DNA of 20,378 nucleotides, taken from NCBI GenBank assembly GCA_045534635.1, contig JAZSKB010000028.1, positions 1-20,378 of the forward strand, read 5' to 3'. This DNA is from UBA1205 sp045534635. GTDB lineage: Bacteria > Bacteroidota > Bacteroidia > Bacteroidales > WCHB1-69. Under the pieces are notes generated by a model that was not told the DNA's origin, searched no databases, and was given only the letters and a program-made list of their open reading frames with translations. Position numbers and translations under genes: made by a program. This document shows positions 1-5,801 of the stretch, in pieces; position 1 is the stretch's first letter; each line of letters starts with the position of its first letter.

Positions 1-8
1 TAAATTTG
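1..8 (+). promoter_or_regulatory. Possible Bacteroidota -7 element before cassette 1
   Basis: TAAATTTG fits the TAnnTTTG consensus. Transcription would start near base 14-16 and give a leader of about 60 nt before the precursor start at 75. The -33 region is outside the window. The copy before the second precursor (4159-4166) has C in place of the first T, so it is a weaker match. This is pattern matching only. Confidence 0.35.
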
Positions 9-77
9 TTTTACCATACCTTTTTGCGTGAAAAAAAGATTATGGCAAAACGGTAATTTAAAAATTAAATAACAATG
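2..77 (+). repeat. Leader repeat A (copy 1), upstream of precursor 1
   Basis: This stretch is repeated at 4160-4237 with about 90% identity; the first 25 bases are identical. It ends exactly at the precursor start codon in both places. Inside, TTACC (11-15) can pair with GGTAA (52-56), or CCATA (14-18) with TATGG (41-45). The two pairings share CC, so they exclude each other. Both are possible in copy 2 as well. The element is probably the promoter and 5' untranslated leader of the precursor; a switching role is inference. Confidence 0.8.
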
Positions 78-362
78 GAAAGTATAGAGAATTTCAAAAA
101 TCACAAAATAGACGACATGCATTCTGTCGTTGGGGGAAGAACAATGATACCATCTCATAGCAAAACAACAGGTGATTTAGAAGATAAAAATTATTACAAT
201 AAAGAAGGTTGCTTAACTAAAGTGAAATTTTGGGATGAAGGAGTAAAATACGTAAGCACCTATGCTGGAGATTGTCAAAATGGATACAATGGTTCTGATC
301 CTATTGATGGTAACAAAGCCACTAGAGAATATCTTAAAAATAGAACAAATTCCGCATATTAG
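75..362 (+). CDS. Double-glycine RiPP precursor peptide (grasp-with-spasm cassette)
   Basis: This 95-residue protein is the likely substrate of the ATP-grasp and SPASM maturases downstream. The N-terminal 21 residues form a short charged leader ending in VVGG (Gly20-Gly21), the type of site cut by C39 peptidase-transporters such as the one at 8522-10744. The predicted core, residues 22-95, is hydrophilic and rich in Asp, Glu, Lys, Thr and Ser, which could supply donors and acceptors for ATP-grasp ester or amide crosslinks. It has two Cys (46 and 67) and several Tyr. A 74-residue core is long for this class, so only part may be modified. The start codon directly follows leader repeat A, as for the second precursor. 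The precursor role rests on the GG leader and position. No single modification site can be assigned from sequence. Confidence 0.75.
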   Translation: MESIENFKNHKIDDMHSVVGGRTMIPSHSKTTGDLEDKNYYNKEGCLTKVKFWDEGVKYVSTYAGDCQNGYNGSDPIDGNKATREYLKNRTNSAY

Positions 363-377
363 GTCATCCATTTTCAT

Positions 378-410
378 AAGAAGATTTCCTGCGAATCAGG
401 AAATCTTCTT
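378..410 (+). terminator. Strong hairpin between precursor and maturation genes
   Basis: A perfect 14-bp stem, AAGAAGATTTCCTG paired with CAGGAAATCTTCTT around a 5-base loop, begins 15 bases after the precursor stop. An AT-rich stretch follows rather than a clean U run. It probably acts as a partial terminator or mRNA-stabilising hairpin, so that precursor transcript exceeds enzyme transcript. Cassette 2 has an unrelated hairpin at the same place (4501-4523). Confidence 0.65.
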
Positions 411-449
411 AATTAACTTATTAATTAACTTAATTAAAAACAATTAACA

Positions 450-1364
450 ATGAAAAAGATTTTATTATTATTGATTATCTTTATCGCAAAAAATGGATTT
501 AGTCAACAAAACTATATTCCTTATTATCAGTTAAAAAACAAAGCAGAAGTGGCTATTTGTCAAGACAAGTACGAAGATGCATTGGATTATTACAAACAAG
601 CATTTCGTTTAGTAGATTTTCCTCTTAGAAAAGAACTTATCAATTCTCTTATTTGTGCTTTATTAGTGGGAGATACTGCCTACATTTACGATACGCTTAC
701 GCTGTTTTCTGGACGTATCGGATTGGGACATATCTTAAATAAACCATATATGCTCCCCTATCTTGAAACAAAAAGTTGGCAACAATTTGCCCAACAAGCC
801 GAAATCAATAAATCTATTGAAGATGAATCTATTAACAAAGAATACCTCAGAATATTAGATTCTTTAGACAAAGAAGATACAAAAGTCAGAAAAGGAATTA
901 TTCGAGGTTTTATTCTAAAAAGAAAAGAGAAAAAAATATTCTTTGTTGATAGTTTAAATTATATTGCCATTGAACAACTTCTTGCTAAATGGGATTATCC
1001 TAACGAACGCAATACTGGATACAAATACATACAAATTTCTCCTATATGTATTTGGCATATTGCAGATACCGCCTTTGTCAATTATGAATACCAAATGATG
1101 ATTCAAGGAAAAATGACTCCTGAACTTTATGTAAGAAAATGTTGTTATATGATGGGAGGATATAACTATTTAGAATTAGATGACAAGTTCTCTTATTATG
1201 CAAATAAGGAATTTTCTTCTGAAAAATTAGCCTCTGTTAATCAAAACCGTTCTGCTATTGGTTATCCTACTACAGAAGAAGCGGCACTCATTTGGCAAAA
1301 AAGTAGAGAAAAAGCTTCATTGGGTTTTGTATTTGGCATATTTCTTTTAATTCACAGTTTATGA
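450..1364 (+). CDS. Exported protein of unknown function in the RiPP operon
   Basis: This 304-residue protein starts with a clear signal peptide, MKKILLLLIIFIAKNGFSQ, so it should act in the periplasm or at a membrane surface. A helical, TPR-like stretch follows (EDALDYYKQAF, about residues 42-52). The middle and C-terminal parts (about 130-290, with LRILDSLDKEDTKVRKG and a late NQNRSAIGYP) are reminiscent of DUF6624-type proteins in Bacteroidota, but I am not certain of that match. The extreme C-terminus is hydrophobic (FVFGIFLLIHSL). Its stop overlaps the gwsG start as ATGA (1361-1364), so the two are translationally coupled. A cassette-specific role in handling, export or immunity is plausible but unproven. 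The second cassette also encodes one exported protein, unrelated to this one. Confidence 0.7.
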   Translation: MKKILLLLIIFIAKNGFSQQNYIPYYQLKNKAEVAICQDKYEDALDYYKQAFRLVDFPLRKELINSLICALLVGDTAYIYDTLTLFSGRIGLGHILNKPYMLPYLETKSWQQFAQQAEINKSIEDESINKEYLRILDSLDKEDTKVRKGIIRGFILKRKEKKIFFVDSLNYIAIEQLLAKWDYPNERNTGYKYIQISPICIWHIADTAFVNYEYQMMIQGKMTPELYVRKCCYMMGGYNYLELDDKFSYYANKEFSSEKLASVNQNRSAIGYPTTEEAALIWQKSREKASLGFVFGIFLLIHSL

Positions 1365-2329
1365 TTGTTATAGTTTCACAAGAGTATGATTGTTCGACCA
1401 ACGATGTAATGGATTGGTTAATTGCATGGAGGAAAGATATTGTTAGAATTAACGAAACCGATACAATAAATTCTATCTACTCCAAAATAAATGACAACGA
1501 ATATTCATTATATATTCGTTGTGGAGAAAAAGAATTTTGTTTATCTAAAGTAGATTTTTTTTGGTTTCGTCGTAGTGGTTTTGTTTTTGATGTTTCTTTT
1601 CTTTCTAATGTTAATGCATCTTTTGCTTCACACATAGAAGAACACCTACTTGATGAATGCAAAACCATGAAAGAATTTATTGTTTACTTACTTGAAAATA
1701 AACCATTCTTAGGAAATTATCATCAAGGTAATGCCAATAAATTAATTAGTTTATTCATCGCAAAACAAGTTGGATTAAAAATTCCTAATACAATAATAAG
1801 TTCTTCAAAAAATGATTTATCCAAATTTTACGAAGAACACAAATCTTGTATAACTAAATCTATACAAGATGTTTTGTGTTTTTTTATAAATGAGTATCGT
1901 TTTTTTACAACAACAAGTATTGTAGAAAGCAAAGATATTGAAAATATGAACAAAAGTTTTTTTCCATCTCTTCTACAAAATAACCTATGCAAACGCTATG
2001 AATTAAGAATTTTTTATCTAAAAGGAAAATGCTATTCTATGGCTATTTTTTCTCAAGAGAATCATCAAACGGCTTTAGATTTTCGCAATTATAGTACCGA
2101 TAAACCCAATCGTTATGTTCCTTATTTATTACCTAAACACATCGAAGAACAATTAGACCTATTCATGAAAAAAATGAATTTAGATACTGGGTCTATTGAT
2201 ATGATTGTTACTCCTGATTTTGATTACGTTTTTTTAGAAGTTAACCCTGTAGGACAATATGACATGGTGTCTGTTCCATGTAATTATTACTTACACAAGA
2301 AAATTGCACAAACACTTTGCCATGAATAA
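1361..2329 (+). CDS. gwsG: ATP-grasp peptide maturase, grasp-with-spasm system
   Basis: This 322-residue protein matches the ATP-grasp maturases of Bacteroidota grasp-with-spasm systems. These belong to the graspetide ligases, which use ATP to join Asp or Glu side chains to Ser, Thr or Lys in the precursor. Supporting segments are FWFRRSGF near residue 68, the central YELRIFYLKGKCYSMAIFSQ, DFRNYSTDKPNRYVPYLLP, and the C-terminal metal-binding FLEVNPVGQYDMVS, with E293 and N295 as the expected Mg-ATP ligands. The length is normal for the family. The start overlaps the previous gene by 4 bases, and the end overlaps the 62-residue gene by 8 bases. The substrate is inferred to be the 95-residue precursor at 75-362. 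Family recognition is confident; the crosslink pattern cannot be read from sequence. Confidence 0.9.
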   Translation: MIVIVSQEYDCSTNDVMDWLIAWRKDIVRINETDTINSIYSKINDNEYSLYIRCGEKEFCLSKVDFFWFRRSGFVFDVSFLSNVNASFASHIEEHLLDECKTMKEFIVYLLENKPFLGNYHQGNANKLISLFIAKQVGLKIPNTIISSSKNDLSKFYEEHKSCITKSIQDVLCFFINEYRFFTTTSIVESKDIENMNKSFFPSLLQNNLCKRYELRIFYLKGKCYSMAIFSQENHQTALDFRNYSTDKPNRYVPYLLPKHIEEQLDLFMKKMNLDTGSIDMIVTPDFDYVFLEVNPVGQYDMVSVPCNYYLHKKIAQTLCHE

Positions 2330-2510
2330 ACAATCTTTTATCAAACATATAAATGATGAGAAAAACAGAGTTTTTCCTCTGTTGTATAAAGATGTTAAAA
2401 TACATCAATTTCAAAAAGACAACAAAAATCCTAAAATAAGCATTGATATTTATCAATCAAATCAATGTGATTCTTATACTTATCATAAACCTATATCAAA
2501 AATACTATGA
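2322..2510 (+). CDS. Small protein between gwsG and gwsS, unknown
   Basis: This 62-residue protein begins at the ATG at 2322, inside the last codons of gwsG, and its TGA overlaps the gwsS ATG (2507-2510). The tight overlaps on both sides are the best evidence that it is real; a longer in-frame start at 2259 would lie wholly inside gwsG. It is basic, with no signal peptide, no membrane segment and no Gly-Gly motif. It has one Cys and several Tyr near the C-terminus. I recognise no family. It could be a small partner of the maturases or a second substrate. It is too short for a typical winged-helix recognition element (about 80 residues). Confidence 0.6.
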   Translation: MNKQSFIKHINDEKNRVFPLLYKDVKIHQFQKDNKNPKISIDIYQSNQCDSYTYHKPISKIL

Positions 2511-3625
2511 AAAAAATTATCCGCTTATTTGCTTGTTGTATTCCTATTAAAGGATATAGAAGAACTTGTATTTACGATTTACAAAGACCCAAGTCTTCTT
2601 GTTTCATTCCTAATGATTTATACGAAATTCTAACTTCTTTTCCTAATAAAAATATAGATGAATTGAAAGCCTATTACAATCATCAATACGATGATATTAT
2701 AGAATCTTACTTCCAATTTCTATTAGATAATGAATTCGCATACGAATTGCAAGAAAATGAATTAGATAACTTTCCTCCTTTGGAAAACATCTGGGAATCT
2801 CCTTCTGAAATTACCAATTGTATAATTAGTATTTCAAAAGAAAAAGTATTTTCTTTGAAATCAATTCTACAACAATTATCCGATTTACGTTGCAATGCAA
2901 TACAATTCTTTTTACCTGACAATGCAACAACTTCTATTATAAAAGATTTGACTAATCTATTAGAAGGATTGCGTATATTTTCTGTCGAATTTTTATTAAA
3001 CTATAATAACTCTTTAGACATTTCCAACTTAACTTCTATCTTGGATACTTTTCCTCGAATTCGACATATTGGAATTGGAAATTATCAAGATAAACCTTTT
3101 TTGGAAGATTATCGTATCTCCTATTCTACAAATTATATTAATTTTCAACATGATTGCGGAAAAATTTCTTCTCACTATTTTTCCATTTCTATTGATACAT
3201 TTTTTGAAGCAAAACAATATAACTCTTGTCTTAATCGAAAATTATTTATTGATTCTAATGGTAACATCAAAAATTGTCCCTCTTCAAAACAAATATATGG
3301 GAATGTTCAAGATACAACATTAAAATCTATTATTGAAAATCCAAAATTTAAAGATATTTGGTTGATTAACAAAGATAAAATAGATGTTTGTAAAGATTGC
3401 GAATTTCGATACATGTGTACCGATTGTAGATGTTTTCTTAAACAATCTAATAATGTATATTCGCAACCTTACAAGTGTACTTATAATCCATATATTGCAT
3501 TGTGGGAAAGCGAAAATGGTTATGTCCCCGTAGAAGAATGTGGTACTTTTGATAAGAACTTTAAATTTATCCCTAATCATGAAAAAATCTTATTGTTAAA
3601 TCAAAAAATTTGGAACAATGACTAA
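2507..3625 (+). CDS. gwsS: SPASM-domain peptide maturase partner, grasp-with-spasm system
   Basis: This 372-residue protein resembles the SPASM-domain partners of gwsG-type ligases. It lacks the CxxxCxxC motif of radical SAM enzymes; its N-terminal Cys (10, 11, 21, 32) do not form one. The C-terminal part keeps the SPASM cysteine pattern: C241, C257, C295, C298, C304, C307, C309 and C324, with CKDCEFRYMCTDCRC at the core. It may bind auxiliary iron-sulfur clusters without doing SAM chemistry. Its job is unknown to me, and a role in substrate handling is inference. The start overlaps the small upstream gene as ATGA. The last codons lie in the 53-bp repeat B, which recurs out of frame at the end of the gene at 5788-7068. 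Confidence 0.85.
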   Translation: MKKIIRLFACCIPIKGYRRTCIYDLQRPKSSCFIPNDLYEILTSFPNKNIDELKAYYNHQYDDIIESYFQFLLDNEFAYELQENELDNFPPLENIWESPSEITNCIISISKEKVFSLKSILQQLSDLRCNAIQFFLPDNATTSIIKDLTNLLEGLRIFSVEFLLNYNNSLDISNLTSILDTFPRIRHIGIGNYQDKPFLEDYRISYSTNYINFQHDCGKISSHYFSISIDTFFEAKQYNSCLNRKLFIDSNGNIKNCPSSKQIYGNVQDTTLKSIIENPKFKDIWLINKDKIDVCKDCEFRYMCTDCRCFLKQSNNVYSQPYKCTYNPYIALWESENGYVPVEECGTFDKNFKFIPNHEKILLLNQKIWNND

Positions 3626-3638
3626 TTATCTAAACAAA
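3586..3638 (+). repeat. 53-bp perfect direct repeat B (copy 1)
   Basis: It is identical to 7033-7085 over 53 bases and diverges directly on both sides. Here it encodes the gwsS C-terminus (ending NQKIWNND) and the bases just after the stop. It also contains an ATG at 3618 opening a 12-codon frame, MTNYLNKNKTKK, which could be the eroded start of a gene that once followed. Confidence 0.95.
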
Positions 3639-3660
3639 AACAAAACTAAAAAATAACATT

Positions 3661-3795
3661 ATGAATACAATTTTGCTTGTTGCTTTAATCATTGCATTTT
3701 TGATTCCATTTTCCTGCGAAAATGATGCAAATTTTATACTAAAAAAATGGATTTTTGGGCTTTCTACATCAAAAACGCAAAACGTAACTTATTGA
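3661..3795 (+). CDS. Possible small hydrophobic protein
   Basis: A 44-residue open frame starts at an ATG after an A-rich stretch typical of starts in this window (aaaaataacattATG). Residues 1-17 are strongly hydrophobic (MNTILLVALIIAFLIPF), followed by a Cys at 19 and a short polar tail ending QNVTY. It could be a small membrane protein, a signal peptide with a short secreted tail, or the truncated start of a longer exported protein. The FSC motif is a poor lipobox. No family is recognised, and the length alone does not exclude chance. Confidence 0.3.
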   Translation: MNTILLVALIIAFLIPFSCENDANFILKKWIFGLSTSKTQNVTY

Positions 3796-3855
3796 TTTAC
3801 AGACAAAAAAAAAAAAAAAAACGCTAAAAATGATTTTTATTAAAAAAATTTTTTA

Positions 3856-3863
3856 TAACTTTG
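3856..3863 (+). promoter_or_regulatory. Bacteroidota -7 promoter element
   Basis: TAACTTTG matches TAnnTTTG exactly. It lies 24 bases before the ATG of the 25-codon frame at 3888, which fits a promoter with a short leader. No clear TTTG is present at the -33 position. Confidence 0.45.
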
Positions 3864-3887
3864 TAGTGATTTTTAATTACACTTTGT

Positions 3888-3965
3888 ATGGAAAGTTTGA
3901 TTATTACAATCGGCAAAAACAAATTCATAGTATATGCTCCATCTATAGCGTGCCTTGGTCGATAG
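3888..3965 (+). pseudogene. Short frame resembling the start of a radical SAM maturase
   Basis: A 25-residue frame, MESLIITIGKNKFIVYAPSI and five more residues, follows a -7 element. NKFIVY resembles the N-terminus of the radical SAM maturase at 4539 (DNKFILYNSI, residues 17-26). It then stops at 3963. It may be the remnant of a decayed or deleted maturase gene. It could also be a genuine small peptide, or chance coding over the hairpin at 3935-3973. A degenerate relative without an ATG is readable at 7123-7179 (FIYSALSM segment), ending in the same place relative to its hairpin. Confidence 0.3.
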
Positions 3966-3973
3966 ATGGAGCA
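3935..3973. other. 12-bp hairpin C, conserved downstream of both cassettes
   Basis: TGCTCCATCTAT (3935-3946) pairs perfectly with ATAGATGGAGCA (3962-3973) around a 15-base loop. A related hairpin lies at 7148-7184. The sixth pair of the stem is C-G here (3940/3968) and T-A there (7154/7178), a compensatory change. The eighth is T-A here and a T-G wobble there. Both copies lie downstream of repeat B. No U run directly follows on either strand, so it is not a standard intrinsic terminator. Confidence 0.6.
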
Positions 3974-4111
3974 AAAAAGCAATGTGCCTCGCAGGAGAAC
4001 GTTACTCAAAACAACTTTAACTTAAAGCAACGTCTCTCCCTCCACAGGCACATAAAGTTAGACTATTTTTAGTTTAATTAGACTATCATTAACTTGCGGA
4101 TAGCACCAACC
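3973..4111 (-). ncRNA. Candidate minus-strand small RNA
   Basis: On the minus strand, TATCTTTG at 4125-4118 is an exact -7 match and is the same element found before the gene at 19939. A transcript from about 4111 would hold a stem ATGTGCCT (4053-4046) with AGGCACAT (3989-3982) and an inner stem GGAGA with TCTCC extended by ACGTT. Six U (3978-3973) lie three bases after the stem. That gives an RNA of about 140 nt with promoter, structure and terminator-like end, and no credible open frame. I could not match it to a known RNA family; it does not show the conserved SRP RNA loop. Confidence 0.35.
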
Positions 4112-4117
4112 GAATTG

Positions 4118-4125
4118 CAAAGATA
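4118..4125 (-). promoter_or_regulatory. Minus-strand -7 promoter element
   Basis: CAAAGATA on the plus strand reads TATCTTTG on the minus strand, an exact TAnnTTTG match within TGTTATCTTTGCA. The same 13 bases occur on the minus strand just upstream of the gene starting at 19939. No minus-strand protein gene follows here, so it is best linked to the candidate small RNA. Confidence 0.45.
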
Positions 4126-4159
4126 ACACTTTTTTTGCTTTCGGAGCAAGAAAAATAAC

Positions 4160-4237
4160 AAATTTGTTTTACCATACCTTTTTGTGTGGAAAAAAAGACT
4201 ATGGGAAACGGTAAAATTAAAAAATTAAATAACAATG
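4160..4237 (+). repeat. Leader repeat A' (copy 2), upstream of precursor 2
   Basis: It aligns with 2-77, with a few substitutions (for example at 4185, 4189, 4199 and 4205) and single-base indels in A runs. It again ends at the precursor start codon. The outer pairing is longer here: TTTTACC (4167-4173) with GGTAAAA (4210-4216). The alternative CCATA (4172-4176) with TATGG (4200-4204) is also kept. Its presence suggests the two unrelated precursors are expressed under shared control. Confidence 0.8.
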
Positions 4238-4483
4238 AAATCTGATAAAATCAAAATTGCAAAATTTTTGACAAATAAAATTAACAATCCAGAAAAAATC
4301 ACGGGAGGTTTCTTTGTTTCTCCTAATATGGTTAGTTCCGTTTTGGGAGAATCTGTTGTACAAAATTTACAATCCCCTGAATCTCCAACATTTAATAGTT
4401 GTCCCATAGATTGTTCGTGCAATGCAACAGAAAGCAATGGTTGTATTCAAGGTTCTGGATATCCACTTGGAGAGGGTAATTAA
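4235..4483 (+). CDS. Cys-rich double-glycine RiPP precursor peptide (radical SAM cassette)
   Basis: This 82-residue protein has a basic leader ending in EKITGG (Gly24-Gly25), a C39-type cleavage site, and a predicted 57-residue core. Residues 26-53 of the core are hydrophobic or neutral. The end carries four Cys (56, 60, 62, 70) spaced C-x3-C-x-C-x7-C, then a Gly-rich tail ending PLGEGN. Four Cys next to a radical SAM/SPASM maturase suggest thioether crosslinks as in sactipeptides or ranthipeptides. Disulfides or other radical crosslinks remain possible. It is unrelated in sequence to the precursor at 75 apart from the GG leader logic, although both share the upstream leader repeat. Confidence 0.8.
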   Translation: MKSDKIKIAKFLTNKINNPEKITGGFFVSPNMVSSVLGESVVQNLQSPESPTFNSCPIDCSCNATESNGCIQGSGYPLGEGN

Positions 4484-4500
4484 TCTAAACATGTTTAACT

Positions 4501-4523
4501 AGGGAGGATATCATATCCTCCCT
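4501..4523 (+). terminator. Hairpin between precursor 2 and its maturase
   Basis: AGGGAGGATAT and ATATCCTCCCT form an 11-bp perfect inverted repeat around one central base, so about nine pairs close in practice, followed by TTATAAAA. It starts 18 bases after the precursor stop and ends 16 bases before the maturase start. It probably limits read-through, as the unrelated hairpin at 378-410 does in cassette 1. A palindrome TAAACATGTTTA lies just before it (4486-4497). Confidence 0.6.
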
Positions 4524-4538
4524 TTATAAAATAATAAT

Positions 4539-5801
4539 ATGAATAATAAAAGGTTAAAAGATATTTTTTTGACTATCAAAATTAACGATAATAAATTTAT
4601 CTTATATAATTCAATTAAACATATCCCCATAGTAGTCAATGATACCCAAAAACAATATTTTGATTATATCATTAATATAGAAAAAGGGACAGACAAAGAA
4701 TTAAGTAATAATGAACTAAAAGGATTTAAATCATTTGTAAGTCAATTAAAAAAAATTGATTTTCTATCAACTAAAGAAGATTATATTTCAAAACAATCTT
4801 TGCTTGAATATTTTGACAAATATAAGAAAAGTTTTTATTTACACCTTACTAACAAATGTAACTTAAAATGTTCATATTGTTACAATGTAGATAAAAGAAC
4901 TTCATTTAATGACCTTTCATTAGATAGCTGGAAAGCAATTCTTGATAAAATCTTACCATATACTTCTGAAATAATACTGACAGGAGGAGAACCTACATTA
5001 TACGAAAACTTCTGTGATATTGTAAGATATATAAAGCTATATGACAACAGAATACATTTGAAATTGATTTCAAATGCAACATTGGATTATAAAAAGAAAG
5101 GCATCGATAAAGTATTGCCATTATTTAATAGAATTAGTTTCAGTTGTGATGATTTAAGTGGAGAACCTCAAGAGCGTATAGGCTTTAATCATGACGTATT
5201 TATTAGTAATTTACACCTCATAAATGAATTGGGATTAAAAGGAAAGTTAAATATATCATCTGTATTTCAGCGTAGTAAATTATCAAAGATAAATGATATT
5301 CAACGATTTTGTTCTAACAATGGTTATTCATCTATGGTGAGTCTATTTATACCAAATGCAGAAAGTGAAAAAAAGAAAATGCCTACATTGAAAGAATATA
5401 ACTTATTAAAAACATTTTTCTGCAATGACAATAGGAATCATGACCAAAGTATAGCATTTAAAACGACAACATGCAAGGCGGCTTCCTCAACATTTAGCAT
5501 TGATTCCGAAGGATTTGTTTTTCCATGTCAATCATTTCATTTTCCTGATTTTTGTTTTGGTAATCTTTTAAACGATTCATTTAAGGATATTTATTATTCT
5601 CCAAAAGCAGAAATGTTACGAGTTGCAAACGATGTTAATTATATAGAAAAATGCAAAAACTGCAACGTGAAATATATTTGTTCAGGTGGATGCCTCGCAA
5701 ATACTTTTGGAATAGAAGGTGGACTTTTGAAATACCCAAAAACGATGTGTAAATATTATAGAGAAAGTGCAATAAAAAGATTAAAAAATGTTGAATTTTA
5801 A
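4539..5801 (+). CDS. Radical SAM/SPASM peptide maturase
   Basis: This 420-residue enzyme has three parts. An N-terminal region (1-100) with DNKFILYNSI is typical of peptide-maturing radical SAM proteins. The radical SAM domain has C107-x3-C111-x2-C114 (CNLKCSYC) for the catalytic cluster and TGGEPT at 148-153. The C-terminal SPASM domain has C312, C330, C339, C372, C375, C381, C385 and C404 for auxiliary clusters. It should install radical-based crosslinks or epimerisations on a ribosomal peptide in the cytoplasm. The Cys-rich precursor just upstream is the obvious substrate. Its end overlaps the next gene by 14 bases. The exact subfamily and chemistry cannot be assigned by eye; thioether formation is inferred from the substrate cysteines. 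Confidence 0.88.
   Translation: MNNKRLKDIFLTIKINDNKFILYNSIKHIPIVVNDTQKQYFDYIINIEKGTDKELSNNELKGFKSFVSQLKKIDFLSTKEDYISKQSLLEYFDKYKKSFYLHLTNKCNLKCSYCYNVDKRTSFNDLSLDSWKAILDKILPYTSEIILTGGEPTLYENFCDIVRYIKLYDNRIHLKLISNATLDYKKKGIDKVLPLFNRISFSCDDLSGEPQERIGFNHDVFISNLHLINELGLKGKLNISSVFQRSKLSKINDIQRFCSNNGYSSMVSLFIPNAESEKKKMPTLKEYNLLKTFFCNDNRNHDQSIAFKTTTCKAASSTFSIDSEGFVFPCQSFHFPDFCFGNLLNDSFKDIYYSPKAEMLRVANDVNYIEKCKNCNVKYICSGGCLANTFGIEGGLLKYPKTMCKYYRESAIKRLKNVEF

Larger units (their letters stand above)
3796..4159. other. Structured gap between the two RiPP cassettes
   Basis: This stretch has no convincing full gene. From left to right it holds a run of 17 A (3805-3821), a plus-strand TAACTTTG element (3856-3863), a 25-codon open frame, a 12-bp hairpin (3935-3973), and a longer imperfect stem (3982-3989 with 4046-4053). 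It also has two direct copies of TTAGACTAT near 4058 and 4079, a minus-strand TATCTTTG element (4118-4125), and a small hairpin, TTGCT with AGCAA, before repeat A'. It may be a degraded cassette junction, a small-RNA locus, or both. Confidence 0.6.

Noticed and set aside
42..56. Tiny upstream frame (MAKR) within leader repeat A
   Set aside because: It is not kept in copy A', where the same ATG opens a different 14-residue frame running past the precursor start.
262..447. 61-codon frame overlapping precursor 1 and the hairpin
   Set aside because: It lies in another frame of the precursor and across the hairpin, with no start context or recognisable sequence.
3805..3821. Run of 17 A as a possible recombination or slippage site
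   Set aside because: Homopolymer runs are common in such AT-rich DNA, and the length may vary or be a sequencing artefact.
3824..4072. Overlapping frames of 61-80 codons on both strands in the cassette gap
   Set aside because: Compositions look random, they cross hairpins, and no start context or family is visible.
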